NCBI GenBank assembly: GCA_963677395.2
Contig: OY781965.2
Location: 3,162,001 to 3,226,000 of the forward strand
Origin: G963667975 sp963677395
GTDB taxonomy: Bacteria; Bacteroidota; Bacteroidia; Bacteroidales; G963667975
Length of the DNA stretch: 64,000 bases
Direction of reading: 5' to 3'
Part shown: positions 54,958 to 63,686 of the stretch, piece after piece
Layout of the letters: each line of letters starts with the position of its first letter
Position numbering within the stretch: the stretch's first letter is position 1
Translations under genes and position numbers: made by a program
Notes under the pieces: model-generated
Told to the model about the DNA's origin: nothing
The model's input: the letters and a program-made list of their open reading frames with translations, nothing else
The model's database searches: none

Positions 54958-55113
54958 CCGACACGTTTTAGCACAACACTAAAAAACTATTTTTCACCGA
55001 ATTGGAACATATATTGACACTGTCATAATGTAGTGTATCCAAAACTCCTTCTTGTTCAAGGTAATCAATTATAAAATAACTCCGATAATTACACCTCTAT
55101 TAAAAAAAGCCTT

Positions 55114-55359
55114 CTATTCCGCTTTTTTCCATTGGTAAACTTCTCTGCCACCATAAGCAGCACCGAGCACCAATAAAATAGAAAGACCGCCATCAATAGG
55201 AGCTGCACCGCCACCAATAGGCCCTGAACCTCCCGGTGCGCCAACCGGTGTTGCTCCACCTGAGCCTGCGCCTCCCGGATGTGGGGGTTGTGCCATCGAC
55301 AATACGGGTGCTAATGCCAAAAAGGCTGCTACACTTGCAATACGAATCATTTTTTTCAT
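55114..55359 (-). CDS. small PID-CTERM-like sorted protein, copy B
   Basis: 81 residues from the ATG at 55359. It is the paralogue of the small protein at 51009-51254 with four changes: one Ile to Val in the signal, Phe to Leu and Ala to Val in the C-terminal hydrophobic segment, and Lys to Glu in the tail (REVYQWKKAE). The APIDGG motif and the Gly/Pro-rich core are unchanged. It follows adhesin B by 80 bases. Changes cluster in the sorting tag and spare the core, which is the part expected to remain. Confidence 0.75.
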   Translation of the reverse strand: MKKMIRIASVAAFLALAPVLSMAQPPHPGGAGSGGATPVGAPGGSGPIGGGAAPIDGGLSILLVLGAAYGGREVYQWKKAE

Positions 55360-55397
55360 ATTCTTTATATTTTGTATTTTTAATTGTGATGTATAAA

Positions 55398-55430
55398 TTA
55401 AGTTGAGGTTGTTTTCCAACCTCAACTTAA
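55398..55430 (-). terminator. perfect 14-bp hairpin between adhesin B and its small gene
   Basis: Identical in sequence and placement to the hairpin at 51293-51325. Confidence 0.75.
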
Positions 55431-55439
55431 TCTTTGATT

Positions 55440-58400
55440 TTAGTGAATAAATACTTTTTGAGTATAGGTTTTTCCACTGGTAATTACTTTCACAAAGTAA
55501 TATCCTGTTTCAACATTCAGACTAATTCTGCTTTCGGTACCCGTTTTTACAACTTGTTGACCTAAAGCATTCATGATTTGAATTTCACGGATAGTTTCAT
55601 TGCCTTTGTTTGTTACAAATACATCGTTGTTGTGAGAGAAGATAACCAGATTATCCGCGTTGTTTGAGTTAATTCCGGATGTAGCCGCAAAGAGAACGGT
55701 AAAACGATTTGCATTGTCACCGGTGTTTGCCGTAAAATTGTAAACAGGATTCTGGCTCATGTTGATCGTTTGATTTGTTTTGCTGTCAATCAGATAAACG
55801 GTAGTATTAACGGTGAAGCTGTTCAGTTCGGAAGCAGTGATCGTGTAATTGCCATCAGCACCAACTTCTAAATTCATCGGAACAGAAACGCTTGTATTGG
55901 GGATAAGTTCTGATAACGAATTGATCGAAAGTTTTTCTCCATTTACAACCGTGTACAGTTGAGGAGCATCGCCTGAACCCATTAATTTACGACTGTCAAA
56001 TTTGAAGTCATAATAATTGGTAGCGTTGCTGTTAAATGTAATCACGGCTTCATCTCCCAGGTTATTTACGTGTACATTCAAACGTAAGATGTTTGCAGGG
56101 GTACTCTTTACCAACGGAGTGGTACTGTGTGTTCTGTATGCATCCATAAATGTATAGTTTCCGGCTGCAGCAACATTTACAAAGAATCCCTGATTTGCAG
56201 GAATTATGTTTGTAGAACCTAATTGTCCTATTTGAGTTTGCGCATTATAGGTTGAATATTGACCATTTGCCTGATTCCATGTGTAGAATGATGAGGATTG
56301 GGTATTTGTACTGTAAAGGACATCCAGATCTATTGCAGAGGGATATGGATTCCCGAGCAAGTTAAATCCTCCTCCACCATATAAACCGGTGTTCAGTAAT
56401 ACGGGAACCGTAATTGCTCCGTAATTCAGGCTGCCATTAAAGGTTGCGGTTGCAATCGCATTATCTGCCCAAATGGAATAGCCTTCTCCATTTACCAGAT
56501 TATAGTCTTTATCCGTAATACCTGCCCATGTGCCATCATTGTTGAATATCTGAAGATAAACCGGCGGTAAATTATTGTTGTAGAATGAATTTGATTTTGC
56601 TCCATTTACAGAGCTTGACATCAGATGCCATGCATTCGGGGTGATGGTACGTTTTGCCTGAGTTGAATCGGTAACCGTTAAATTCTCATTTCCCAATATT
56701 GAAGCACCGTTTTCAACAGTTAAGCTTGCAACAGTAACAGCTCCTGTAATTGTAAGGTTTCCTGAAATTACAGCATGGTCTATTGCACCTGGAATTCCAT
56801 TGTTCCAACGGGCTGACTGATCCCAGTTACCGGTACCCGTAAATGTTGAGGTAACAGGAACTGGCGGAACCGCTGTTAAGGTTACCGCTGTTGATGTATA
56901 ATGAATTATCAATGATTTACCATTGAAGGCTACGTGTGCTCCCTCAGCCAGACCGGTGAAGGTGCCTGTTACGCTGGTTGCAGAAACAATGGTGAACACT
57001 TCTCCATTCAAAGGAGTGTAGCTGCCACTGAGCGAAAGTGTGGCACCTGTCAAATCCACAGTACCTGTCACCATAAGCTGTGAAAAGTCAGTGTTGACAA
57101 TATTTCCGGCGATATCAATCTTGAGCGGAGTGCCGCTTCCGAAGCTGAGAATTTGCCCGTTAAGCGCAAGGTCGGTGCCTGTAAAAGAAGGGATCACGCC
57201 CCCTGTTGCAGCCGTTGTAAGCTTTATCGAACTGCCCCTTGTCATGCCAGCGCTGAAGGTAATAGTCCCTGTGTTGACATCGCCAAAATTCAGATTACCG
57301 CCACTCATGGTACCAATATCAGAAGTGCTGATGGCAATGGGTCCGCCCGAAACATCTGTAGCTAATCCCATATCAATATTTACTGCTGCCGTAGCAGGAA
57401 TCACATTTAAGATGCCCGTAGTTGCGGGAACCTGAACAGAATAGGTTGATTTTAAACTATTCCCTTTCAGGGTGAGTATGCCACCATTGGTAAACGTAGT
57501 AACTGAAGAAGCTAAATTAATAGCAATCGCTGCTGTGCCTGCACCTTCATGTCCTTCCAGGGTAACATCCCCCCCGCCGGAGGTAATACTTCCGTTTAAA
57601 TTGGTATAGATTCCTGAATTACCGGTGGATGCAATACCCTTTCCACCTCCTGTACCTATTACCGACACTGTCCCCAATCCACCGGCAGTGATATTTCCAT
57701 TGCTAAACACAAAAACACCATAATTCGTATTGCTACTACCTGTTCCCAGTGTACCACCGCCTATGCCAGTTACAATAACATTGCTTGATGCAGAGCTGAT
57801 ATAACTGCCTGCAGTTTGAACAACAACCCCATAATTATCGATTGACGCATCTGTGCCCCCGCCTGTGCCGGTCACGCTTACCACACCTGCTCCGGTTGAA
57901 TATACCTGACCGTAAACACCAACACCAAGATTGTAGTTTCCCGTACACTGCGTTGCGCCATAGCCATTAAGCGTTATCCCGTTACCTCTGACAGCACCAT
58001 TTAAATATATTCCATAATTGCTGCCTAAAGTGCCTGTACCCCCGCCATTACCGGTTAAAGAGACTGCCCCGGTTCCACTGGCAATGATATAAGATTTTGA
58101 TTGCACAAAAATGCCATTATTATTGGCTCCTTGCGTATTGCCACCTGTGCCTGTAACAGTTACCGAGCCATTGCCACCTGATTTTATAAAACCATAATTT
58201 GATGAGCCAGGCACTCCTACCGAGACACCGGAATTTTTGTCAGAACTGGCACCAGAACCACCTCCTGTACCATTCACGGTAATGTTTCCACCACCCGAAG
58301 TGATGCTGCTGGTATCCGAAGCTGTTTGACCCGATATAAATACGCCATAATTACTGCTACCCGAAGCAGCCGTTGAACCTTGTCCGGAAACCTGTACAGC

Positions 58401-59441
58401 TCCGTTGCCGCCAGATGCAATATGAGATATGGAAATATAAACACCATAAATATCACTTCCGCCACCACTTCCGCCTGAACCTGTGCCCGTAACAGTAACA
58501 CTGCCGTCGCCTCCCGATGAAATTGTGGAATAAACTAAACATACACCCAAATTTCCACCAGTAGTATTTCCTCCGGTTCCGCTCACGCTTACATTGCCAT
58601 TGCCCCCTGATGAAATCACTGCGTAATTACAATTAACTCCATAATTAGAGTTTGATGTAAGGGTGCCGCCTCCGGTACCGGTAACTGTTACCGAGCCCCC
58701 GCCGGAAGTTATCGTAGTAGGACACGTCGATGTGCCTATAACAGACACTCCACGGTTAGTATTTGAGGAGGATGCACCGCCTCTGCCGGTAATGCTCACA
58801 TTCCCTGCCCCTGTGGATTGCACGTAAGTATTCGCGCCTTGGTACATACTTCCTATTTCTATACCACTAAAATTGGCAACATTTTGCGTTGCCTGCATAT
58901 TGGCAGAAAGCGTCAAATCGCCATCCACTGTTGTTAACGAATAGCCCCCACTGACTATAATTTTTCTATCTGTTACCACACTCAGGGCATTGCTGCCGCT
59001 GAAAGATGCAGTGTTAAATGTAACCACGCCGGCACCGTTATCCAATGTTACATTAAAATTATCATCATAGGTGCTCGTTGTATTGTTCGTAAAAGTTACC
59101 CCTACACCTGCTACACCATCAACAATATTAATCGTATTTTGAGTTGCCGCACTTGTAACCGTTAGCTTTGTCCCACTGACGGAAACACCTGTAACAGCAG
59201 TACCTGACCATCCCCCCGATTGAAGGGTAAAAGTATAGTTGCCCGAACCGGTAGTTTGCACATTCACTGTTGTCGCTCCAACTATACTGATCGTCAATAC
59301 CCCTCCGTTTGAGGAGTAGGTACCATTTGCTATATAAGCCCATGTATTACTGTTACACAGCAGCAGTGCCACAAATACCATCAGAACTATAAGCCTTTTG
59401 GGCATAAGCACTGATTTTAAAATTGTAGTTTGTTTTTTCAT
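55440..59441 (-). CDS. T9SS-exported adhesin-like protein B (Gly-rich beta-solenoid passenger)
   Basis: 1,333 residues. The N-terminus (MKKQTTILKSVLMPKRLIVL) carries a signal segment ending near NTWAY. Residues about 40-670 are a Gly/Thr/Ser-rich solenoid of some fourteen units of 30-45 residues, each with a V.VTGTGGGT-like strand and an NYGV-like turn. Residues 670-860 are non-repetitive strands. From 887 to 1333 the sequence is the module shared with protein A, including the T9SS tail; the boundary in both proteins is at TFTGTGNW. The passenger has no similarity to that of A that I can see. Expected on the cell surface. Its upstream region holds the tandem TTTGTC operator and the 42-bp array. 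Confidence 0.85.
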   Translation of the reverse strand: MKKQTTILKSVLMPKRLIVLMVFVALLLCNSNTWAYIANGTYSSNGGVLTISIVGATTVNVQTTGSGNYTFTLQSGGWSGTAVTGVSVSGTKLTVTSAATQNTINIVDGVAGVGVTFTNNTTSTYDDNFNVTLDNGAGVVTFNTASFSGSNALSVVTDRKIIVSGGYSLTTVDGDLTLSANMQATQNVANFSGIEIGSMYQGANTYVQSTGAGNVSITGRGGASSSNTNRGVSVIGTSTCPTTITSGGGSVTVTGTGGGTLTSNSNYGVNCNYAVISSGGNGNVSVSGTGGNTTGGNLGVCLVYSTISSGGDGSVTVTGTGSGGSGGGSDIYGVYISISHIASGGNGAVQVSGQGSTAASGSSNYGVFISGQTASDTSSITSGGGNITVNGTGGGSGASSDKNSGVSVGVPGSSNYGFIKSGGNGSVTVTGTGGNTQGANNNGIFVQSKSYIIASGTGAVSLTGNGGGTGTLGSNYGIYLNGAVRGNGITLNGYGATQCTGNYNLGVGVYGQVYSTGAGVVSVTGTGGGTDASIDNYGVVVQTAGSYISSASSNVIVTGIGGGTLGTGSSNTNYGVFVFSNGNITAGGLGTVSVIGTGGGKGIASTGNSGIYTNLNGSITSGGGDVTLEGHEGAGTAAIAINLASSVTTFTNGGILTLKGNSLKSTYSVQVPATTGILNVIPATAAVNIDMGLATDVSGGPIAISTSDIGTMSGGNLNFGDVNTGTITFSAGMTRGSSIKLTTAATGGVIPSFTGTDLALNGQILSFGSGTPLKIDIAGNIVNTDFSQLMVTGTVDLTGATLSLSGSYTPLNGEVFTIVSATSVTGTFTGLAEGAHVAFNGKSLIIHYTSTAVTLTAVPPVPVTSTFTGTGNWDQSARWNNGIPGAIDHAVISGNLTITGAVTVASLTVENGASILGNENLTVTDSTQAKRTITPNAWHLMSSSVNGAKSNSFYNNNLPPVYLQIFNNDGTWAGITDKDYNLVNGEGYSIWADNAIATATFNGSLNYGAITVPVLLNTGLYGGGGFNLLGNPYPSAIDLDVLYSTNTQSSSFYTWNQANGQYSTYNAQTQIGQLGSTNIIPANQGFFVNVAAAGNYTFMDAYRTHSTTPLVKSTPANILRLNVHVNNLGDEAVITFNSNATNYYDFKFDSRKLMGSGDAPQLYTVVNGEKLSINSLSELIPNTSVSVPMNLEVGADGNYTITASELNSFTVNTTVYLIDSKTNQTINMSQNPVYNFTANTGDNANRFTVLFAATSGINSNNADNLVIFSHNNDVFVTNKGNETIREIQIMNALGQQVVKTGTESRISLNVETGYYFVKVITSGKTYTQKVFIH

Positions 59442-59475
59442 ACTTGCAAATTTTTATGATTTTTATGATTTATGA

Positions 59476-59537
59476 CAAAGGTATTTGGCACCTATCCAAA
59501 TACCAAATCCTGAGGGGGGACAAATGGGAGACAAAAC
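59476..59537 (-). promoter_or_regulatory. promoter and tandem TTTGTC operator of adhesin B
   Basis: Minus strand: TTTGTC, five bases, TTTGTC (59519-59535), eleven bases, TTTG (59504-59507), twenty bases, TACCTTTG (59476-59483). The start codon is 35 bases below. All four spacings equal those upstream of adhesin A, while the surrounding bases differ. Confidence 0.72.
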
Positions 59538-59556
59538 TGGAATAATCGCGCACAAA

Positions 59557-60248
59557 GTATTATAAGTTCATAGAGGAGCTCTGTACGTTTGGTTTATGAC
59601 ACTGTAAGTTCATACAATAGTCCCGTACGTTTGGTTTATGACACTGTAAGTTCATACAGTAGTCCCGTACGTTTGGATTATGCTATTGCAAGTTTATGCA
59701 ATAGCTCCGTACGTTTGGATTATGCCATTGCAAGTTTATGCAATAAGGCTCTGAAGCTTCAAAGTGCCTCTGCAAGTTTATGCAATAAGACTCTGAAGCT
59801 TCAAGGTGGCATTGCAAGTTTATGCAATAAGGCTCTGAAGCTTCAAGGTGGCATTGCAAGTTTATGCAATAAGGCTCTGAAGCTTCAAGGTGGCATTGCA
59901 AGTTTATGCAATAAGGCTCTGAAGCTTCAAGGTGGCATTGCAAGTTTATGCAATAGCTCCGTACGTTTGTATTATGCCATTGCAAGTTCATGCAATAGTC
60001 CCGTACGTTTGGATTATGCCATTGCAAGTTTATGCAATAGCTCCGTACGTTTGGTTTATGCCATTGCAAGTTTATGCAATAGCTCCGTACGTTTGGATTA
60101 TGCCATTGTAAGTTTATGCAATAAGACTCTGAAGCTTCAAGGTGGCATTGCAAGTTTATGCAATAAGGCTCTGAAGCTTCAAGGTGACACTGTAAGTTCA
60201 TAGAGTAAGGCTCTGAAGCTTCAAAGTGTCATTGTAAGTTCATAGAGG
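59557..60248. repeat. 42-bp array: 17 palindromic cores with two spacer types
   Basis: Seventeen 20-base cores (consensus ccATTGCAAGTTTATGCAAT; ATTGCA and TGCAAT are complementary around a 6-base loop) recur at exactly 42 bases without any indel. Sixteen 22-base spacers are of only two kinds. Type A contains TGAAGCTTCA, a perfect 10-base palindrome; type B contains CCGTACGTTTGG with the palindrome CGTACG. Their order, left to right, is BBBB-AAAAA-BBBB-AAA. Cores at the two ends are degenerate and alike (GTTCATAGAGG). The array is 20 bases from the adhesin B operator and 50 bases beyond the histidine-kinase stop. Open frames on both strands inside it are a by-product of the 42-base (14-codon) period. 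Confidence 0.93.
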
Positions 60249-60297
60249 TGGATTTAAAGTTATAAAACAATTACCCAAAAGCTTTTACATCCTTATA

Positions 60298-62784
60298 TTA
60301 TTGATTTACAATCCAATCATATAGAATCATATTCCCTGAAAAAGCGGCATTTAGAATCGTTTGTTTAACAATTTTGATGTTTTTACTTTCTTCGGGTATT
60401 TCGTCTAAAACTTGTACAATATCAGAAACCTGGTACACATCAATCTTTTTTAATCGATTAAAATAAGATTCCAGTATTCGTTTTTCTTCTGAGGAAAGTT
60501 CAATGCTATCAGCTGTAATCTCGGGCTTGGGTTCGTTCGAAATTGTTTTTTCACCTTTGAGCGTAAATGAAAACACAACACCATCTTCAGTGTTTTGAGC
60601 GATAATTTTTTGATTGTGCGCTTCAATTGCCATTTTACAAAAAGCAAGTCCTAAACCGGTTGAATGGTGTGAACTGCTATTACTTTTTTCAAAATATCGG
60701 TATTTATCGAAGATAAATGGCAAAGTATCGTCGGGTATAGGTTCACCATAGTTTTTGACACCAATGCGTATGGTACCATCACCTGATTTTTCGGCAAAAA
60801 CATCGATGCTACTGTTTTGTGGCGAAAAACGGATGGCATTAGACAGTAAATTATCGAACACACGCACCATAATGTCTTTATCGGTGAGTACCAGATAATC
60901 ATCAAAATGAAAGTGCAATGCAAGGTTTTTTTCACTCAGGCTGAGTTCGTGCCCATTTTTTACTTCTTCTAATATTTGTCGCAGAGAGTGAATTTCTTTG
61001 TTAAGTTTAAATTCGGTGGTTTCGTACTTTTCCACATCCAGCATATTCATAACGAGCAGCAACATTTTCCTTGCTGCGGTGCTTACATTTAGGTTGCTTG
61101 AATTGATCAGTATCTGGCTCAACGGATTTTTTAAATCGTGTACCAGCGCATGGGTGAGCGATTCTTTAAAGTGGTCTAATTTTCCGAGGCGTTCGTACTG
61201 TTCTTTTATTTTTTCGGTCTGCGCCTCTATTTCTTCCTTTTGTGAGGCAAGTTCAATGTTTTTGTGTTGCAACTCATGTGTACGCTGGGCAACTGTTTCT
61301 TCCAATTTCTGTTTTTCTTTTTCTAATCTCATCGAATTAAACCGGAGGATAAGCAGCAAAATTCCGAGCCAAAGAAAAAACATCGCCACATAAAACGGAT
61401 ATTTCAACAAAGCGAATTCGTTTTTTTGGTAACTAAACAGATAGTTAAACAAACGAGTATTGTAAACAATGTAATGTTTTTCACCTATTTGCAAAAGTTT
61501 AATTCCATTATCTTCGGGATAAGGTGCAAATTCCTGTTCTATTTTACACGAAGCAAGTGTCTGAAAATTATCAGAAAATATAATCAGTTCGTTTTTCCTA
61601 AACGCGATAAATTCCTTTTCAAGTTGCCCTTCTATGTCATAAAAACCACAGGCATTTGTAATATCAGGTATTTCTTTTATTGGTTCAAGTATTTCAGAAT
61701 ACACATTCAACGCTTTATTTCCAAAGAACACAATGTTGTTTTTGTTGCAAAAAACTTCGGAATAATTATTTTGCATTGGTCTTTGTTTCAGAATTTTACC
61801 TTGCAAATTGCAAATGATAATTTTTTTGTTTGCAGAATCACCTTTTAAAGTATTCGTGATGGCAACAATGTATGGAATGCTATCCAGGTAAATGATTCCG
61901 GTTTTTGTATAGTTGGTCCACCCATTAAATTCAATAGGCTTAAAAGCAAAATTTAGGTTTTTGTCATACAGCAAAATATAAGAAGAGAAGTCTCCATATT
62001 GGTAAACAGTGTTTTTGGTTAGATGATAGAAACCTATGGAGTCGGGGTCTTTGGAGTTTTTCAGCCTTTCCGATTCTTCGGGTGAAACGGTATTGCTCGT
62101 AGCAATCACATTTTCAGCAAGTAAAAAATCATGGTTCTGATAGGTTACTAATTCAAACGCTTTGGTTACAATGCTGTTTCTGCCGGTTTTTAATAGTTCC
62201 CGGGTTGTAAAATTGTATCTGTAAATACTTCGGGGTTGTAAGGAATATGCCGCCTGAATATTAAACCAGATATCATTTTTATTGACAAGTAAGTCATAGC
62301 TAATCGCATCCGGTTTGTCGTTGTAATATTTGATGCTATCTACTTTGATTCTTTTTATGCCTTTCGCAGCTCCTTTTCCGGCATAATTGTAATCAATGAT
62401 ATTTAAATAGGCACATTGCCTGTTTGCCGTAAGGAAAATTATTTCTTTAAATCGATCTTCATTAATATCAGCAAACTTTAGGGATTGACTGATAACAAAT
62501 TCATTTTTCTCAAAAATATTTAACATTCTACAATGCTTACCATTCCAAAGTTCCAGGCAATGTCCAGCTTTGTTTATTTTTTGGTGTCGTATAAATTCTG
62601 GCTTGGAGTCATCATTCAAATCAACCATGTACTCCTGTGTGTCAACATCTTTAGCCCATGTAGAATCCAATTCAAGCCGATAGGGCTCAAATTGATTTTT
62701 AGGAACAACTTGTTTTATTATTATTGTAAACAAAAGGGCAACAATAATAATAATGGCATTAATTATATAATTTAATAGCTTCAT
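60298..62784 (-). CDS. membrane sensor histidine kinase with periplasmic propeller-like sensor
   Basis: 828 residues. Span 1 is at residues 5-25 (YIINAIIIIVALLFTIII). Residues 30-455 are periplasmic with FG-GAP/VCBS-like DLNDDSKPEFI and FADINEDRFKEIIFLTA calcium-loop patterns, so a beta-propeller sensor is likely. Span 2 is near 460-482 (FYVAMFFLWLGILLLIL). A coiled coil (about 485-535) leads to the HisKA box ALVHDLKNPLS with phospho-acceptor His549, then the ATPase N box NLLSNAIRFSP and G box STGLGLAFCKMAIEAH. The last 80 residues are a helical extension with no known domain. Its start is 5 bases from the response-regulator stop, so they form one operon. Confidence 0.9.
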   Translation of the reverse strand: MKLLNYIINAIIIIVALLFTIIIKQVVPKNQFEPYRLELDSTWAKDVDTQEYMVDLNDDSKPEFIRHQKINKAGHCLELWNGKHCRMLNIFEKNEFVISQSLKFADINEDRFKEIIFLTANRQCAYLNIIDYNYAGKGAAKGIKRIKVDSIKYYNDKPDAISYDLLVNKNDIWFNIQAAYSLQPRSIYRYNFTTRELLKTGRNSIVTKAFELVTYQNHDFLLAENVIATSNTVSPEESERLKNSKDPDSIGFYHLTKNTVYQYGDFSSYILLYDKNLNFAFKPIEFNGWTNYTKTGIIYLDSIPYIVAITNTLKGDSANKKIIICNLQGKILKQRPMQNNYSEVFCNKNNIVFFGNKALNVYSEILEPIKEIPDITNACGFYDIEGQLEKEFIAFRKNELIIFSDNFQTLASCKIEQEFAPYPEDNGIKLLQIGEKHYIVYNTRLFNYLFSYQKNEFALLKYPFYVAMFFLWLGILLLILRFNSMRLEKEKQKLEETVAQRTHELQHKNIELASQKEEIEAQTEKIKEQYERLGKLDHFKESLTHALVHDLKNPLSQILINSSNLNVSTAARKMLLLVMNMLDVEKYETTEFKLNKEIHSLRQILEEVKNGHELSLSEKNLALHFHFDDYLVLTDKDIMVRVFDNLLSNAIRFSPQNSSIDVFAEKSGDGTIRIGVKNYGEPIPDDTLPFIFDKYRYFEKSNSSSHHSTGLGLAFCKMAIEAHNQKIIAQNTEDGVVFSFTLKGEKTISNEPKPEITADSIELSSEEKRILESYFNRLKKIDVYQVSDIVQVLDEIPEESKNIKIVKQTILNAAFSGNMILYDWIVNQ

Positions 62785-62789
62785 GCTGT

Positions 62790-63686
62790 TTATTCAATTT
62801 CTTTTATAAAACTATATAACGAATCATCTGTATTTAAACCTAGCTTCTTTTTTAATCGTTGCCTTGCTTTTTTTAATGCGATATCGGTTTTGAAGGTAAT
62901 CGCCATAATTTCCCTTGTGGTCATATTTAGTTTTATAAATACACAAAGTTCTGTTTCATTACTGGTTAGGTCGGGAAAGCGTTTTTGCAGATTGGAGAAA
63001 AAAACGGGATGCACTTTATCGAAATGATTTTCAAACTCAGTCCAATTGTAGCTTTTAGTATTTGCTTTCATAGCGGAAACTATGTCAAAGACTATTTTTT
63101 TTGCTTCCACATCCACAATATTGCCAAGATTTTGTAAATCATCAATCAATGATTCATTGTTTTTACTATGGTAAATCAATCTGATTTTTGAGGCTGCAAG
63201 TGACTGATTATTTAATTCTATTTCACGATTTGCTTCATCGAGTTTATATCGAATGATTTTATTTTCCAGCCTGATTGTTTTTATTTGCTCTTCTCTTAAG
63301 CGGATCATCGATTTTATTCGGGCATCTATTTCTATGGGGTCATAGGGTTTTCTGATGTAGTCGTTTGCACCTGCTTCTAAGGCTGTTCTAAGATTTTCTA
63401 CGGTTGTCATTCTGCCTGTAGCTACAATGACTGGAATATTCTTAGTCACATCTGAGGCTCTGATTATTTTGATGGCTTCTATCCCGTCCATTTCAGGCAT
63501 ATCCCAATCCATGATAATAGCATCGGGCTGGTGTTTTATTGCCAGATCAACAGCACTCATTCCATTGGGAGCCACAAAAATTCTGTAAACATTAGAGTTC
63601 AGTGTCTCAAACAGATTTTTAATATTTTGCGGCTCATCATCAGCCAAAAGAACTTTGTATTTATTATTCAGCTCCACAATTGTCAA
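62790..63686 (-). CDS. response regulator with C-terminal LuxR-like DNA-binding end
   Basis: 298 residues from a TTG at 63686; GTG at 63677 is an equal candidate, and no ATG is available in frame upstream. The receiver domain has the acidic pair in VLLADDEP, phospho-acceptor Asp60 in IIMDWDMPEMDG, the Thr-equivalent in VATGRM and the Lys in IRKPYDP. A helical linker (residues 135-225) is followed by a helix-turn-helix of the LuxR/GerE kind (DLTSNETELCVFIKLN, then MTTREIMAITFKT...ALKKARQRLKKKLGL). It is a DNA-binding regulator directly upstream of its kinase, and a candidate to read the tandem TTTGTC operators of the nearby adhesin genes; that link is inference. Confidence 0.88.
   Translation of the reverse strand: MTIVELNNKYKVLLADDEPQNIKNLFETLNSNVYRIFVAPNGMSAVDLAIKHQPDAIIMDWDMPEMDGIEAIKIIRASDVTKNIPVIVATGRMTTVENLRTALEAGANDYIRKPYDPIEIDARIKSMIRLREEQIKTIRLENKIIRYKLDEANREIELNNQSLAASKIRLIYHSKNNESLIDDLQNLGNIVDVEAKKIVFDIVSAMKANTKSYNWTEFENHFDKVHPVFFSNLQKRFPDLTSNETELCVFIKLNMTTREIMAITFKTDIALKKARQRLKKKLGLNTDDSLYSFIKEIE

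Larger units (their letters stand above)
55114..56780. repeat. 1,667-bp duplicated block, copy B
   Basis: Partner of 51009-52675. In the 447-residue shared protein module only one residue differs (Gly to Val in LNVHGNNL). Confidence 0.95.

Noticed and set aside
59589..60203. Repeat-protein genes on either strand of the 42-bp array
   Set aside because: Both strands are open only because the period is 14 codons. The peptides are Cys/Lys-rich 14-mers with no signal or domain, and many frames contain no natural start context.
59557..60248. CRISPR array
   Set aside because: Cores recur at constant length, but the spacers are of only two kinds repeated in blocks, and no cas gene is in the window.
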